Below, piece by piece: positions 10,261 to 22,293 of a stretch of DNA of 64,000 nucleotides. The DNA lies in the NCBI RefSeq assembly GCF_019320115.1, contig NC_089591.1, positions 54,808,078-54,872,077 on the forward strand, read 5' to 3'. The translations under genes were made by a program, and so were the position numbers. Each line of letters begins with the position of its first letter. Within the stretch, counting starts at the first letter, position 1. The notes beneath the pieces were generated by a model. The model saw only the letters and a program-made list of their open reading frames with translations, had not been told where the DNA came from and ran no database searches. Origin of the DNA: Miscanthus floridulus. Its lineage: Eukaryota; Streptophyta; Magnoliopsida; Poales; Poaceae.

Positions 10261-10467
10261 ACTCGGCTGCCAGGAGTTGGCGATTTCCTCGCCTATGGCC
10301 CTACGCCTTTCATCGTCGAAGCGACACAGGCGTTATTTGGCAAGTTTAGAGCCCGGGGTAAGGCATAGTGCGTGCTAGGCGACCTCCCGGGGTATCCCTG
10401 GCATGTCAGATGGCTGCCATGCGAAGACATCGCGGTTGTCACGCAGGAAGTCGACGGGCTCGCATTC

Positions 10468-11255
10468 CTATTTGGTCGGAAGCTGGGTCCCGACCCGAAC
10501 TATCTTGGTTGGGTTGATGGGATCGATTTCCACCACCTTGGTTTCTTCGAGAGGGTAGAAGGCCGACGAGGACGTTGGTTGGTTACAGTCGGGGGCTGCC
10601 GGGACCGATGACTCCTCGAGCCGCGGGAGTTCGGAAAAGTTGACGACTGTAGTGGTGAGCTCGTAGTGTTCGTGGTCACACGTGAAGGCGTGCGAGAATG
10701 CGCTGCTCATAGTGATGACGCCGTTTGGTCTCGGCATCTTTAGCTTGAGGTAGGTGTAGTTGGGGATTGCCATGAATCTTGCATAGCATGGCCGTCCCAA
10801 GATGGCATGGTAGGACCTAGGAAAGTCCACCACCTCGAAGGTGAGAACCTCCGAGCGGAAGTTAGTTCGGCTGCCGAACGTGATGGGCAGATCGATCTGC
10901 CCGAGCGGGTATGCCTGCGCTCTCGGGATTACCTCGTGGAAGGGGGAGTCCACCGGGCAGAGTTCGATCGGGGGATGCGCATGGCATCGAGGGTATCGAT
11001 GTACAGGATGTTAAGGCCGATGCCGCCGTCCATCAGCACTCTCGCAAGCCACTTCTTGCGGACAATGGGGTCGATGACGAGCGGATAGCATCCTGGTCTT
11101 GCGATGTGGGAGGGATGGTCCCTCTGATCATAGGTGATCGGAGATTCCGACCAGCTGAGGAAGGAGGGGACGACCGTTTCGGTGGCGCATGCCTCCCTAT
11201 AGCATACCTTATGCTGGCGTTTGGACCAGATGGTGTCGGACCCACCAAAGATCAT
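10468..11255 (-). pseudogene. gypsy protease region
   Basis: The frame ITYDQRDHPSHIARPGCYPL..VLMDGGIGLNILY (10929-11255) contains the retropepsin-like D-G-G motif, followed in an overlapping frame by YHAILGRPCYARFMAIPNY..KLKMPRPNGVI (10468-10953). The retropepsin signature LGR is present. The two pieces overlap with a frame change near 10930-10950. The role in the family is Gag-Pol maturation. Confidence 0.8.
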
Positions 11256-12914
11256 GATGCACTCCTCAGGTTCAGGGAAACCGTCCCCGTCCTTGCCTGT
11301 CGTGCAACCCCTCCTGACTGCCGGCTCCTTGCCGTCCCCCTCCTTTGGCGCGCCGCCCTATCGAAGGAAACGTTTGAGGAGCTCGCACTCCTTGTAGAGG
11401 TGTTTGATAGGATAGGCGTGATTGGGGCATGGACCATCCATGAGTTTGTTGAAATGGTCAGGCAGTCCCTATTGGGGCTGCCTGGGCGTGCGTTCAGCTG
11501 CGGTGATCAACGCGGTGTTGTCTGACCGGTGTCGATCCTTCTTGTTCTTCTTGCCCCTCTGAGTAGAGGGGCCTTCATCTAGATTCGCGCGCTTGGGCTT
11601 GCCTTTGTCTTGGCCTCCGCTGAAGACCACTCTGACCGCTTCCTCGCCAGAGGCATGGTTGGTGGCGACGTCGAGCAAATCACGGGTGGTGCGGGGTTTT
11701 AGGCAGCCAAGCTTGTGGATCAGGGACTTGCAGTTTGTCCCAGAGAGGAAAGCACTGATGACGTCTGCGTCGACGACATCAGGGAGGGAGTTACAACGTT
11801 GGGAAAACCTACGGATGTAATCTCACAGGGATTCGCTAGGCTCCTGCTGGCAGCTCTTGAGGTCCTAGGAGTTTCCCGGGTGGACATACGTCCCCTAGAA
11901 ATTCCCGACGAAAACCCTCTTGAGGTCTGCCCAGTCGCGGATGCTGTCGTGTGGAAGGAATTCGAGCCATGCCCGAACATGTTCCCCCACGCAAATGGGA
12001 AGATATTGGATGATGAAAAAGTCATCATCCACCCCTCCGGCTCGATAGGCGAGCCAAAAGTCTTCGAGCCAGATACCTAGGTTCGTCTCCTCAGTGTATT
12101 TGGTGATGTTGGTGGGAGGCCAAAAACGGTGTGAAAATGGTGCTCTCCGAATACGCCGGCTGAAGGCCCGTGGCCTCGGGCCCTCAGGGCTGGGGCTCCG
12201 GTTATCCGGTTAGCGATCATGCCTGGGGCGTGTTTCATGGCTTCCCTCGATGGTTCGGCCAGGGTCCATGTCGCCTGCTGCCGTATGGCGGACGTCGTTG
12301 TCGTGTCGGGCTCGACAACGGTTGCTAGCGACGCTACGAGCATCCTGGTGCGGTTGGTGTGGAGCAGGCGCCTAGTTGGACCGTGGCACGGCTGCCGCTC
12401 CCCGAGCCAAGCCTGCCGGCTGTGGCGGCGAGCGGACGGATCGATCCAGCTGGTGCATCCCTGTCCCCCCGGTGGGGAGAGGGGCGCGGGTTGGAGTCAT
12501 GGTGTAGAGCTTTCCGCCTGTTGGATGGCAGCGGCCTCTACTAGAACCCGGAGGTTCCAGTAGACTGCCCGCTCCTGAGGGTCGACGGGCTTGGGAACAC
12601 CGCAGAGAAGCATTGCTGCAGCAGCGATATTCTGGCTGGCCCAGGCAAATTATGGGACATCGTTCCCCTCGCTCATGATGTCGTGCTGAACCTGACGAGC
12701 GTGACCCCGGGTGCCATCCGCCAGGCCAGGCGCGTGGGGCGCAACGTGCTGTACCAACGGCACCGGTGCAGGCGGCGGCTGATTCTGCCGTCGTTGTTGT
12801 AATTCCTTAGCGTGTGCCTACGTAGACGCGAGGGCTCCCGCACGTGGGTCTAGAGGGGTGTGAGTTTGCACAGAATCCGCAACCACTGAAGGTTGTCGCG
12901 GAGCGTCCGCCATA
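11256..12914 (-). pseudogene. gypsy gag remnant
   Basis: It starts at a plausible ATG at about 12912 (MADAPRQPSVVADSV). It then runs through several frames with stops; the capsid region lies around 11690-12080 and the C-terminal LLDVATNHASGEEAVRVVF..KPKRANL.. block at 11469-11678. The final CPNHAYPIKHLYKECELLKRF motif, typical of this gag lineage just before protease, lies near 11340-11450. No full-length gag can be read. Confidence 0.7.
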
Positions 12915-13553
12915 GCGCACTCCCAGGATAGACAGTGGTGGGGTGCCACATCACCGATGCTTGAACCATCGCTCTCGCCATCACCATACAAGAGTTTGTG
13001 GGAAATGGCAGGAATGAAGCCCGCCACTCCCACGAACTCAGACGTGAGGGGGGATGGTGCCAGCATCCTTCAGAGCCCCCGAGCGTAGGCGTCCGCAGAG
13101 GATGCAAGGTCGTAGGGGAACCGATCGTATGGCATTTGTGGCATGGGCGGTACATTTAGCAAATAAAGAGCGAGTAGTACGCATATTACTTACAGCGGGG
13201 TTTGAGCAGAGAGTTTGCTCGGAAGAAGCGCAGATGCCGCGCCGTTGAAGTCGCGCGTCCCGGAGTCGATGGAGGACGTCCCTCCGGCAGGTGCCGAGTC
13301 ACGAGCCTCCTCGCGTAGGTGGAGTACGCCGAGCCGGTCGGCCAAGAAGTTTAGGCTCCCGAAGCGGAAGGCCTAGGTTGGCTCGAAGACGGGTGGAACC
13401 CGCATCCCTATGGGCGAGAGTGCGGGGAACTCCAGCGAGCCGAAATGAATCGTATCGCCTGAGCCCGCCACGGCGGGGGTGGCGGAGAAATGGGCCATCC
13501 GATTACCAAAAAAGTGTTGAACGTAAAGCGCCTTCCCCATGGACGGCACCAGT

Positions 13554-14736
13554 TGTCGGTGCAGAAAGTGACCAACTAGTAAATATTTGTAGTTTTGTTA
13601 TACGTTGTGATCGGAGGTGGCCTAGCGCTCAATGACACAGTATTTATACTGGTTTGGGCAACGTGCCCTACGTCCAGTTGGGGTCAGTCGGTGACTTTAT
13701 TCCTGAGCCCAGACGCTCGAAGTCTGTAGTGGGGGTACAAACGAGAAGGAGGAAGAAGGGGGGATACAAGAGGTTCAGTTGGCTCCGACCGGAAGGGTCG
13801 CGGTTGGAACTAGGTGGTCCTGCGGTTGGGAGTGTTGATGTCGATCTAGTGAGTCTGAGCTTGAAGAAGTTGATCTCTTTTCATTGGAGGGAGCGCATTC
13901 CCTTTTATAGATGAAGGGGATGGCTCTTACAGGTGAGAGGGAGAGAGTACAGATATTTCTAAGCCTTGCTACCTACGGTGATGAAAACTGGATAATGGTT
14001 GAAGCCCCCCAATACTGTCGATGTCGCTGTAGGATGTCAGATGTGCACGGGAGGTCGAGCTATCTTCTTCAGGAAGGATGACGCCAGTACCTGCAAAATA
14101 CTTCTAGATGCCTAGTGGCATGTGAGGAGCCGCGCTATGTTCACCCGGTATGGCAAATCCTGGAGCACATACCGCGATCGATGTCTAGAGACACGTGGGG
14201 GGGGCTTACCGTATGAGAGTTTCTAGCGGCCCCTACAATACTTTGTGTTAGGGTGGCTGTAGAGCACTGTTTCGTGTAGGGTATGGTCCCTGGTACAGTG
14301 GTTTTGACTTGTGAGCCATGCCTTGCCTTTCTCCGCACGTCTTCTGGTTCCTTCCGAGCGGGGTGTCCCCGGTCGGATGGCCCTAGTCGTCTCTTAGTGC
14401 GCCGGTCGGAGAAGAGCGGTGAGCAGGGTTCCCACGAGCCCCGGTCGCGGGGTCGGAGTCGGAAGCAGCGTTTTGGGCTAGGCCTTCTGATTGGAGAGAC
14501 TGCTTGAGACGGCTGGTGCCTGAAGCAAGTGCTCCAGTCGGAGAGGTGGGTCGAAGAAGTTGACGAACGGACACTTGCTTCTTAAGGGTAGTCCCTCCGG
14601 TCGGCGACCGGACTACCCTTCCGGCTCGCTGTGTTTTAGATTTTTGGGCCGACCCATGAATTATATGTTGCTCTCCTGGGCCGAGCCCGGGCGTGGAAGC
14701 CGGTCCTCGAGGGACCCCGGGTTTATGAACCCGACA
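13554..14736 (-). repeat. 5' LTR of the gypsy element (complete)
   Basis: It spans 1183 bp, begins tgtcggtgcag and ends gaacccgaca in plus orientation, a TGTCGG/CCGACA inverted end pair. The duplication tatag follows at 14737-14741. Its inner edge (13536-13553) has tggtgccgtccatgggga on the minus strand directly next to the LTR, the position of a primer binding site; the tRNA was not identified. Confidence 0.92.
13912..13919 (-). promoter_or_regulatory. TATA box in the 5' LTR
   Basis: It reads TATAAAAG on the minus strand, at the equivalent position to 4306-4313. It is the probable core promoter for element transcription, inferred from motif and placement. Confidence 0.55.
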
Positions 14737-14767
14737 TATAGCTTTTTAAGAAAACACATGACGGATA

Positions 14768-15020
14768 CTCCCTCCAAAGTGGTAATTGAAGTCATTTTGG
14801 ACAGCGACTCAAAAGCATAACTTTGACTTCTTATTTTTATAAAAATATTTATTGAAAAGTGATATATGTATATTTTTATGAAAGTACTTTTCAAGACAAA
14901 TCTATTCATATGGTTTTCACATTTTCAAACTCAACAACTTAAAAGTTACTCATCATTTATATTCCCAATGTTTGACCTAAACCTTGTCCAAAATGACTTG
15001 AATTACCGGTATGGAGGGAG
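14768..15020. mobile_element. Stowaway MITE (253 bp)
   Basis: The terminal inverted repeats match over about 33 bp: ctccctccaaagtggtaatt on the left and, inverted, ctccctccataccggtaatt on the right. TA flanks both ends (14766-14767, 15021-15022). The interior is AT-rich and noncoding. It lies only 26 bp beyond the gypsy target duplication. Confidence 0.93.
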
Positions 15021-16152
15021 TACAAAATAAGACACAATTCAAAGTTTGATGAAAGGCATTAGTGTGGCTTAGCTATTAATTAACAGATTATGAAAATAAG
15101 TTATTACAGCAATAATAATTTGTAATATTATTTATTTGACTTTTGCTTTGCAGCTTTGCACATTGTATTTTTTATAATTTTTCATGTACCTAATAATTTT
15201 ATATAATATATGTTGTTTGATACCTTAATATTTATATTAAGGATCGCTATTTTAGTTTCGGTCCATGCCACATAAATCTCAAGACCGGCGCTGTCTGCAT
15301 ATGGATAGTAGAGTGTTTCTTTCATACAGTACAACACAGTAGTGTGAGTCTCTATCAGCTTGGGATGTTTCTCCAGCACGTGCACGCATGTTCTATGGCT
15401 GTGGTGTGGTATAATTACTAAGTTTTTCTGGTTATTTGTCTGGCACTATCCTTTTTAACGATGACACATTTTTTATTAAGAGAAGATGAAAAAGTTTACA
15501 ACAAGCGACTTAGCGGTAATCACATGGTTTACCAGAGAGGAGTCACACCCGAGAGACGAGAAACAACATAGAAAGCCGATGCACATAATTGAACCAAGAG
15601 TGACCTTAACTGCTGGAAGCGAAGACCACGACAACTTTAGTATTAATTGTGTTAACATTTAAGGTTGTTTGAAAATTTTAAAATTTGAGAATTTTGAATC
15701 ACATATTTAGGACTCAAACCAGTAGTAGATCACATTAAGAACTATGTCGATACGCAAGGCCGTTTGGAAATTTAAATTTCAAAATTTGATAACTTAAAAT
15801 AAAAGTATAGGATTCTAAATAGTTTCAAATAAAATACTAATCATCTCGTGTTAAGCTATATAACTTTGGTATAAAGTTCGTCTTCATTTGACTTCATATA
15901 AAACAGTTTTGTTTATTTTTGTTGTAACAATTTCTAGAGACGTATGAGTGCCGCATTTATTAATTATCGAGTTCAGTATCGCAATTGTGACAACATCATG
16001 GATGAAACTATACTAACAATCCAAATACAATTATCAGACATCGCACGTAATCTGGTACATGATTGAGATACTGCTTTGCAGCTTGACTAATAAGTGGCAC
16101 TGTGAACCAGAACCAGCTTCACCTTTCTTAAGAACGGTTCGAATGTGGAAGT
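15021..16152. other. Gene-free AT-rich stretch 3' of NPF gene 1
   Basis: No convincing ORF or mobile element was recognised. It should include the 3' UTR of the minus-strand NPF gene that ends at 16153. Confidence 0.4.
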
Positions 16153-19100
16153 TCAATGTGAATCTTGATCGACTGATGGCTCATCAACGATGCGTGTATC
16201 CTGGCGGTAGACGTACTTCTTTGCCCAGTACAAGTAGTTAAGGAAACCAAGCAAACCGACAACAGCCACAACCCAGTAGAACAGGTCAAGATGGCTGCTG
16301 TCCAAGCTTGAACCCTCGAGCCACCCTCCGTGGTGCCCATGCCTCGTGATGCTGTTCACTGCTTGCACCAGGAAGGTGGCCAGCAATGAAGCAAGCCCTA
16401 TCTCACACCAGAACAAGGCTGTGGCAATGGACTTCATGCCCCGTGGTGCCTCACTGTTAAAGAACTCAAGGAGCCCAGGAAAAGAAGTCACGTCCGACAC
16501 GCCCAGCAGGAAGAACTGAGGCGCAAGCCAGAACAGGGACATCTGCACTGCAGCTTCTTTTCTCTTTCTCTCAACTACTGCTGCGATGACTGATGCAAGT
16601 ATCATGGAGGCAAAACCTATGCCGATGCGCTGCAAATGAGTGATGCCACTGGCATAGCCTGTGCGCCTGCGCAAGAAAGGCACAATGAACCGGTCATAGA
16701 TGGCAAGCGTTACCATTTGAAAGGTGATGGGGATGATGAAGAGTGTCGCGGGGGAAACATGGATCTTGCCCAGCCTTGTGTTTGTCATGCCACCTTGCTG
16801 CACGGTGAATGTGAAGATGATAGGGTTTGATACATATCCGATCATGGAGCTGACAAACAGAGGAAGCATACGGAGCACAGTCTTCGTCTCCTCCACCTTC
16901 TTCACACTGCAAAGTGACCAGGCTCCTTCTTTGCCATGGTTAATGCAAGCTTTATCGAGGAATCTGGCGAGATGCACGGAATAATAGTTTATGAGAGGAA
17001 ATACCAGCAACAAGGCAATGCTCCCTATACAACTAGTAATGTGCAAATGAAAATTGTTAAGTGCTTCTGCTAATCTTACTTGAGGCTATTTGTTTGGGAG
17101 AGTGCTTTAGTAGAGCCTCGCTCAGCACTGCTTTCATGTGCTTCTTCCAGCTCCTCAGGCAATCCAGAATTTCTCAATGCAACCACAAGAACCTAGAGAG
17201 GCAAGGTTGCAGCTAATTAACATTTAGAACACACTTGTCGATTATTTGAGGTTAGATTTTCAACCTGCAGGATTCGAGTTAGAGGGCTTCCTTCAGGTAC
17301 TTGGTTGCGGTAAAAAGGGAGGCCAGCCGCAAACACAAGCAACCCGAGCAGAATTAGGATAGCAGACAGGCCAAGTCCAATGTCCCACCCCTTGTAGTTC
17401 TCAAGCCACACAATGAAAATTAGCCCCACAAAACCTCCAAAGGAGATCCCAAAGGTGAACCAGTTAAAGAAGCTGGACTGTTGGTGGGACTCGGAGGGAT
17501 CTTCATGGTCAAACTGGTCTGCTCCAAGAGATGGCAAGCAAGCACGGATGCAACCTTCACCAAATGCACTGATATACAGGGCTGTGTAAAACAGTGTAGC
17601 GTTCCAACCATGGGCCTCTTTGCAATTACTTGATTCGGCTTCAATGTTGCAAGTTGGTGGATGGAGTGATGGAACGTAGGCTTGCAATGCAAGCAATCCG
17701 TAGCCCTGCACAAGTGCATGTTTAATCACAGTTCACACATGCCACTACTACGATTACTATTACTAGTTTTTTCTCTCTACCGTTTCTTTTGTGGCTATAG
17801 TGTTGGGTTTCATCTCTAGCCTATCCGAACTTGCTTCGGAATAAAAATGTTTGTTTTTGTTTTTGTTGTTGTTGATGGAAACAGTTACAGTTCTATCTGA
17901 GAATTAAGTGGACTTCACAGTTTCACTGTCAAGACTCAAGACTATGCCAGAGCAGGTAATCTTAACTTGCAATGAATTGAACTTCAATAAAACAAGGTAG
18001 GCTTCCAGTGAGTTTTAAGTTTCCAGTAAGTTCCAACCCCCTCTTAATTGGAAGTCAAAGCTCCTTCCACCTTTTTCCAAAAAAAAAAGTTTTAAGTTTC
18101 AGCTGTTCCCCAAATACTAAAAGCCTCACTGTTTTAGTAAAGTAAATGCAACGGCCATTCCCACCTAGCCAGAAAACCTGAAATTTGGTACACAAAATCA
18201 GTTTATATCTGTAACTACCTCCATTTGAGCTTTGGGAAAGTACTTCACCAACTTCAGCTTCACACAGGTTACCACAATTGTACAGTTTACTATAATCAGA
18301 TCCTAGCATGTATAATTGTACCAAAATAAGAGCAACTCAAGTGAAATTGAGTATTGTGCTGCCAACTAATTTTCTGTGACAATGTGCAATTAGTGTTGTG
18401 GATGTTTGCACTGGATGCATATCGCAAGGAGCTGGCGTCCACAAGGGCCTACTTTGAGTTTGTTAGGGAAATAGATGATCATAGCCCTCTGGATCTGATC
18501 AAATGGATGGTACACAGTTAATTGGGAGTACCACAGCGAAGCCCTTAAGAGTTTGTTTCAGATTATTTACTAGTCTTTGGATAAGAGAAGTAGCAGGTCT
18601 GCTAGGAGGTTAGAGCCATGTCTACATATAGAGTCTGGCAGATCAGTTTGTAATCAAGGAATAAATAAAACTAATCCACAAAATAGGTTGCTCACCGCTA
18701 GGTATCTCCTAAACCCAGCAATCTATCCATATCAATTGGGGTATTCTATAAAAGCTGAGGGTGGTTTGTGCCTGCAAGAGGATTAGCTGATGATTTGGGC
18801 ATAGAAATGAATGCGCTGGATGTCAATTTCTGAAATAAAAGTAATGCGGGAAGGCAATCTTTAGCATAGTCTTAGGATACTAAACTAGTTGAGAAAACTA
18901 TTTAAACTATCACTGCATTCTCTACTATTGATAGGTTCACATTAGTAACAGCAATAGAACATGCAAGCTATCTTTGTAAGCTGTAGCTGGTTGGAAAAAA
19001 CATAAGAAAAGATTACCAGAAACTCCAATGGACCAAAGAGAAGTATAGTTCTAGAACGAGTGATGTAAGAGTCCGAGAGGAAAGCTCCTATCAAAGCAAA

Positions 19101-19458
19101 TCCGGATGTAGCACCAACAAAATTAGTGACTGTAGTTGCAGAGTCCGACACTCCCATATGCATTGTTCCTCGGAGGTAGGTGACCAAATTCAGCAAAATT
19201 GGGACATTCACCATGTTTATTACAAATGTCAGGACTGTAAAGAAGAAAAAATGGAGCAGAGGAAGTTTGAACATATAAGAAATTATCTCATCCAGGACCC
19301 ATGTGCAATTGACTACAAACATAATTCAGGAAGGCAAATCATACAAGGAACTTAGCATGTAGAGACTTACAGTACAGAAACCATGCTGCTTTAACCCCTC
19401 CATGCACCTGTCTGTTGACGAGGTCTCCTCTCCAGTCCACAAACCCTCCACTCGCCAT
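16153..19458 (-). CDS. NRT1/PTR-family (NPF) proton-coupled-type transporter, gene 1
   Basis: Five exons are inferred on the minus strand: 19371-19458, 19017-19234, 17265-17705, 17080-17192 and 16153-16963, all with GT..AG borders, joining into one open frame of 556 codons, the usual NPF length. Family signatures are VDWRGDLVNRQ at the N-terminus, NLVTYLRGTMHMGVSDSATT, FGPLEFL then GYGLLALQA, GEGCIRACLPSLGADQFD, FLDKACINHGKEGAWSLC, and QFFLLGVSDVTSFPGLLEFF. About 12 membrane helices are expected. Family members move nitrate, peptides, hormones or glucosinolates across the plasma or vacuolar membrane; the substrate cannot be told here. The ExxE[R/K] motif of helix 1, linked to proton coupling, is absent (the region reads YFLTFVINMVN). 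The start ATG at 19458 is the best match to gene 2, but the frame stays open upstream to 19548, so an extended N-terminus is possible. Confidence 0.88.
17706..19016 (-). other. Intron 2 of NPF gene 1
   Basis: This 1.3-kb intron has no recognised coding sequence. The part around 18560-18740 (with tgtaatcaaggaataaataa) resembles a retroelement LTR or leader in composition, but no ends or duplication were found. Confidence 0.5.
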
Positions 19459-20297
19459 GGTACCGAAAATTTTCTTCTCCCTCTTGATTATTGTTTGCCC
19501 ATCGGATCCCTTGCAAACAAGATGGTATAAGTAAGCATATGGTCTCAAACTCTGGATATTATAAAATTCAAAGGGAGTGGGTGATCAATCAGAGATTCTA
19601 GCCTATTTTATGCCATTGCTACTCAAGACTGTATAGTACCAACTACCTACACTAAAGTTGACTTCGAGTGCTTCTACTTCTTGCTGACTGAAATTTAGGC
19701 ACTAAAACTAATAAAAAAAATCTGAGGCATGCACAAATGGGAGATGTCTCTAAGTAAGAAATAAAAGAAAAAAAATAAAAAGCATCCATTGCTATATGCA
19801 TGCCATCATCCTAAGTGTGATATTTGTAATTTAAATGTCAATAGTTAATCTTTTGCAAACTAACTTCCTCTGCATAGCGGTGCAGCTTAACTTATGAACA
19901 GGATATGCTTATGTCTGAAAGTAGGTACATCAGAATCGGAAATCTAATGAAATAAAGATATGCTTATGTCAGGACAGGATATGCTTATGTCTGATATTGT
20001 TTTAGAAGGTGGATAGGTAACAAATAATTAGTAGTGTACAAGCACAATTACCAGATATGTTACAAATATAGTAGCAGTAACAAGGGAAAAAAATCAAAAT
20101 GCAACCAGCAGCATACCTGAGCACGGAAGTCCTGAAATCAAGAGTGTTTGTTTGCTGGCTACTGAAGTCATCTGCCAACAGAAAATAAACTACATCAAAT
20201 CTTTTTCCAACACTGAAACAGCGTCAGTGAGCTTCTTGTTACAGTCGCCTCAGTTCATGGACATGGCAAGGAGTTAGTTCAAATCTTCTTATAGGAA
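19459..20297 (-). repeat. Upstream segment of NPF gene 1, paralogous to 24457-25215
   Basis: Blocks here recur in diverged form upstream of the dead NPF exon: gattctagcctattttatgc (about 19594) against gattctggcctattttatgc (about 24599), cttgctgactgaaattt (about 19680) against cctgctgactgaaattt (about 24684), and tcatctgccaacagaa (about 20168) against tcctctgccagaagaa (about 25138). This shows a segmental duplication that includes promoter or 5' leader sequence. Confidence 0.75.
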
Positions 20298-21544
20298 TCC
20301 TGCACCCAAACCGCGGGCATCCGCTAGGGCCACGTCACCCGTTAACCTGTGAGCCGTTCGATCGACCCGTTACGCAATACTGACCGTCCGATGCGGGTCT
20401 GATCGGGCCTCTCACCCATCAACCCGCAAACCTGGTCACCCACGAATCGTCGTGAACCCGGGCCGACGCTGGCGCTCCTGCCTCCGCCGCCGCCACCGGT
20501 CCCGTCCCTGCCGAGCGCCGTCCCCGTTCCAAGCCGCCCAGGCCGCGCCGCCGAGCGCCACCTCGGCGGGAGGCCCCGACGTCCTCTTCCAGCAGGCCCA
20601 GGCCCGGCCGCGCCTCCGCCATGGCCGCCACTGCCACCCCGCCGAGCACCGCCCCCGTCCCAGCCGCCGCCCAGGCCGCGCTGCCGACCGTCACCCCGGC
20701 CCCCGCCGAGGTCGCGCCACTATCGGGCTCGCTACAAGGGGCGCCGCACCGGCCCCGGCCCCTCCCAGCCCGGAGAGCAGTTTCCAGCCGAGCGCCGCCT
20801 CCGCACCCGTCGAGGCATCTTTCATGGTGGGGAGCACGATCAGGTGGGGAGGAAGGCCTGGTGGCTACGGAACCGTCCTCGCCGATCTAGGCTGTGCCGG
20901 CGGTGGGGGTTCCCTGCGGCCGCCCACATCCGGCCGCCCACCAATCGTCCGGTCAAGGTTTCCTTCGCCGCCGTCGCCCAGCACCATGTGTGGCGAGTTG
21001 CATGGCAGGTGCTTCTTCCGCGTGTAGCCTGACCACGATGATACCTCCGCAACCGGGCCAGTGGTTCCATGACCGATCTGCGAGTGCACCGACCGAACCA
21101 GGTTAGATCTCCTGTGTTGTTGCCCATTCTTGAGTCTCTTGCCCCACCGTCTCTTGCCTTCATGATCTCCTCCTTTTTTGCTTGCAGGTCTGCAGTCTGC
21201 ACACATGAACAGTCGGGGGAAGGAGAGCAGCGGATGTCCCGCATTGGCTCTGTTTCCACTCTTGCTGTTACTTGCATCTTCATTCTTTAATGTCCTTCCC
21301 AATTTTCCGGGTCATCCAAATATGGTCTTCAAAGTTTATATATGTTTCAGATTATAGTAGATGCTGTCAGGATCACATGCCCCCCTCTTACAGTTGCAAT
21401 TTCAAAGGGTCTATGAATATTCCTGCACTTGAAGTTGGAGTAAGGTTAGTCCACAACATGCCAGGTTGCTTACCTCCCCTTATTTTTCTCCCAGACATAT
21501 GCTTTTATATCCTCAGCTTTGATATGTCAACTATGTTTTTTCCT

Positions 21545-22293
21545 ACCTCTGTAAAAACATGTTTCTCTGTTTCCCAAATTGAGTCAGCAAACATATCCTA
21601 AGTCACCTCTTCCTCTCAACTCTCATCATATAGATGCCTGTTAAAAATGTTGCATGGTCAAAAAGAGATTATGTATAAATTATGGATACTAATTCAGGCA
21701 TGAAATATCTACGTACATGTGCCTGCCGGTGACCATGGTCGCTGCCACAGACCATAGGAGCAACAATTTCTTTACACAATGAAAGATGCTATCATCTATG
21801 GTTTCGCTTATAAATATATTTACTTGTATTCGGTTACAGATTTGACAGAGCCACACTCAGTATTTGTTCAAGTATTTGTTCCCTCTCATGTAGGTTGTAT
21901 GGTCCTACCCCTGCCGACACACTACCTCTGTAAAAACATGTTTCTCTGTTTCCCAAATTGAGTCAGCAAACATATCCTAACTCACCTCTTCCTCTCATCA
22001 TATAGATGCCTGTTAAAAATGTTGCATGGTCAGAAAGAGATTGTGTATAAATTGTGGATACTAATTCGGGCATGAAATATCTACGTACATGTGCCTGCCG
22101 GTGACCATGGCCGCTGCCACAGACCATAGGAGCAACAATTTCTTTACACAATGAAAGATGCTATCATCTATGGTTTCGCTTATAAATATATTTACTTCTA
22201 TTCTGTTACAGGTTTGACAGAGCCACACTCAGTATTTGTTCAAGTATTTGTTCCCTCTCATGTAGGTTGTATGGTCCTACCCCTGCCGACACA
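21545..22293 (+). repeat. About 375-bp tandem duplication inside the Helitron
   Basis: Copy 1 (21545-21923) and copy 2 (21924-22293) both begin acctctgtaaaaacatg and both end with ggtcctacccctgccgacac. They differ by a 7-base indel and scattered changes. Paired small ORFs inside them are by-products. Confidence 0.93.

Larger units (their letters stand above)
3958..14736 (-). mobile_element. Ty3/gypsy retrotransposon, Tat lineage, decayed
   Basis: The element lies on the minus strand and is about 10.8 kb long. The 5-bp duplication tatag flanks it (3953-3957 and 14737-14741). LTRs are at 13554-14736 (5') and 3958-5081 (3', shortened). In coding order it has gag, protease, RT, RNase H, a second archaeal-type RNase H, and integrase. 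The second RNase H and the long noncoding region after integrase are hallmarks of the Tat lineage of plant gypsy elements. Many stops, a ruined RT active site and an altered integrase Asp show it is inactive. Confidence 0.92.

Noticed and set aside
20419..21302. Several GC-rich Pro/Ala/Arg ORFs on both strands
   Set aside because: Open frames arise easily in GC-rich DNA; they overlap each other, match no recognisable domain and lie inside the Helitron. Kept only as possible captured sequence.
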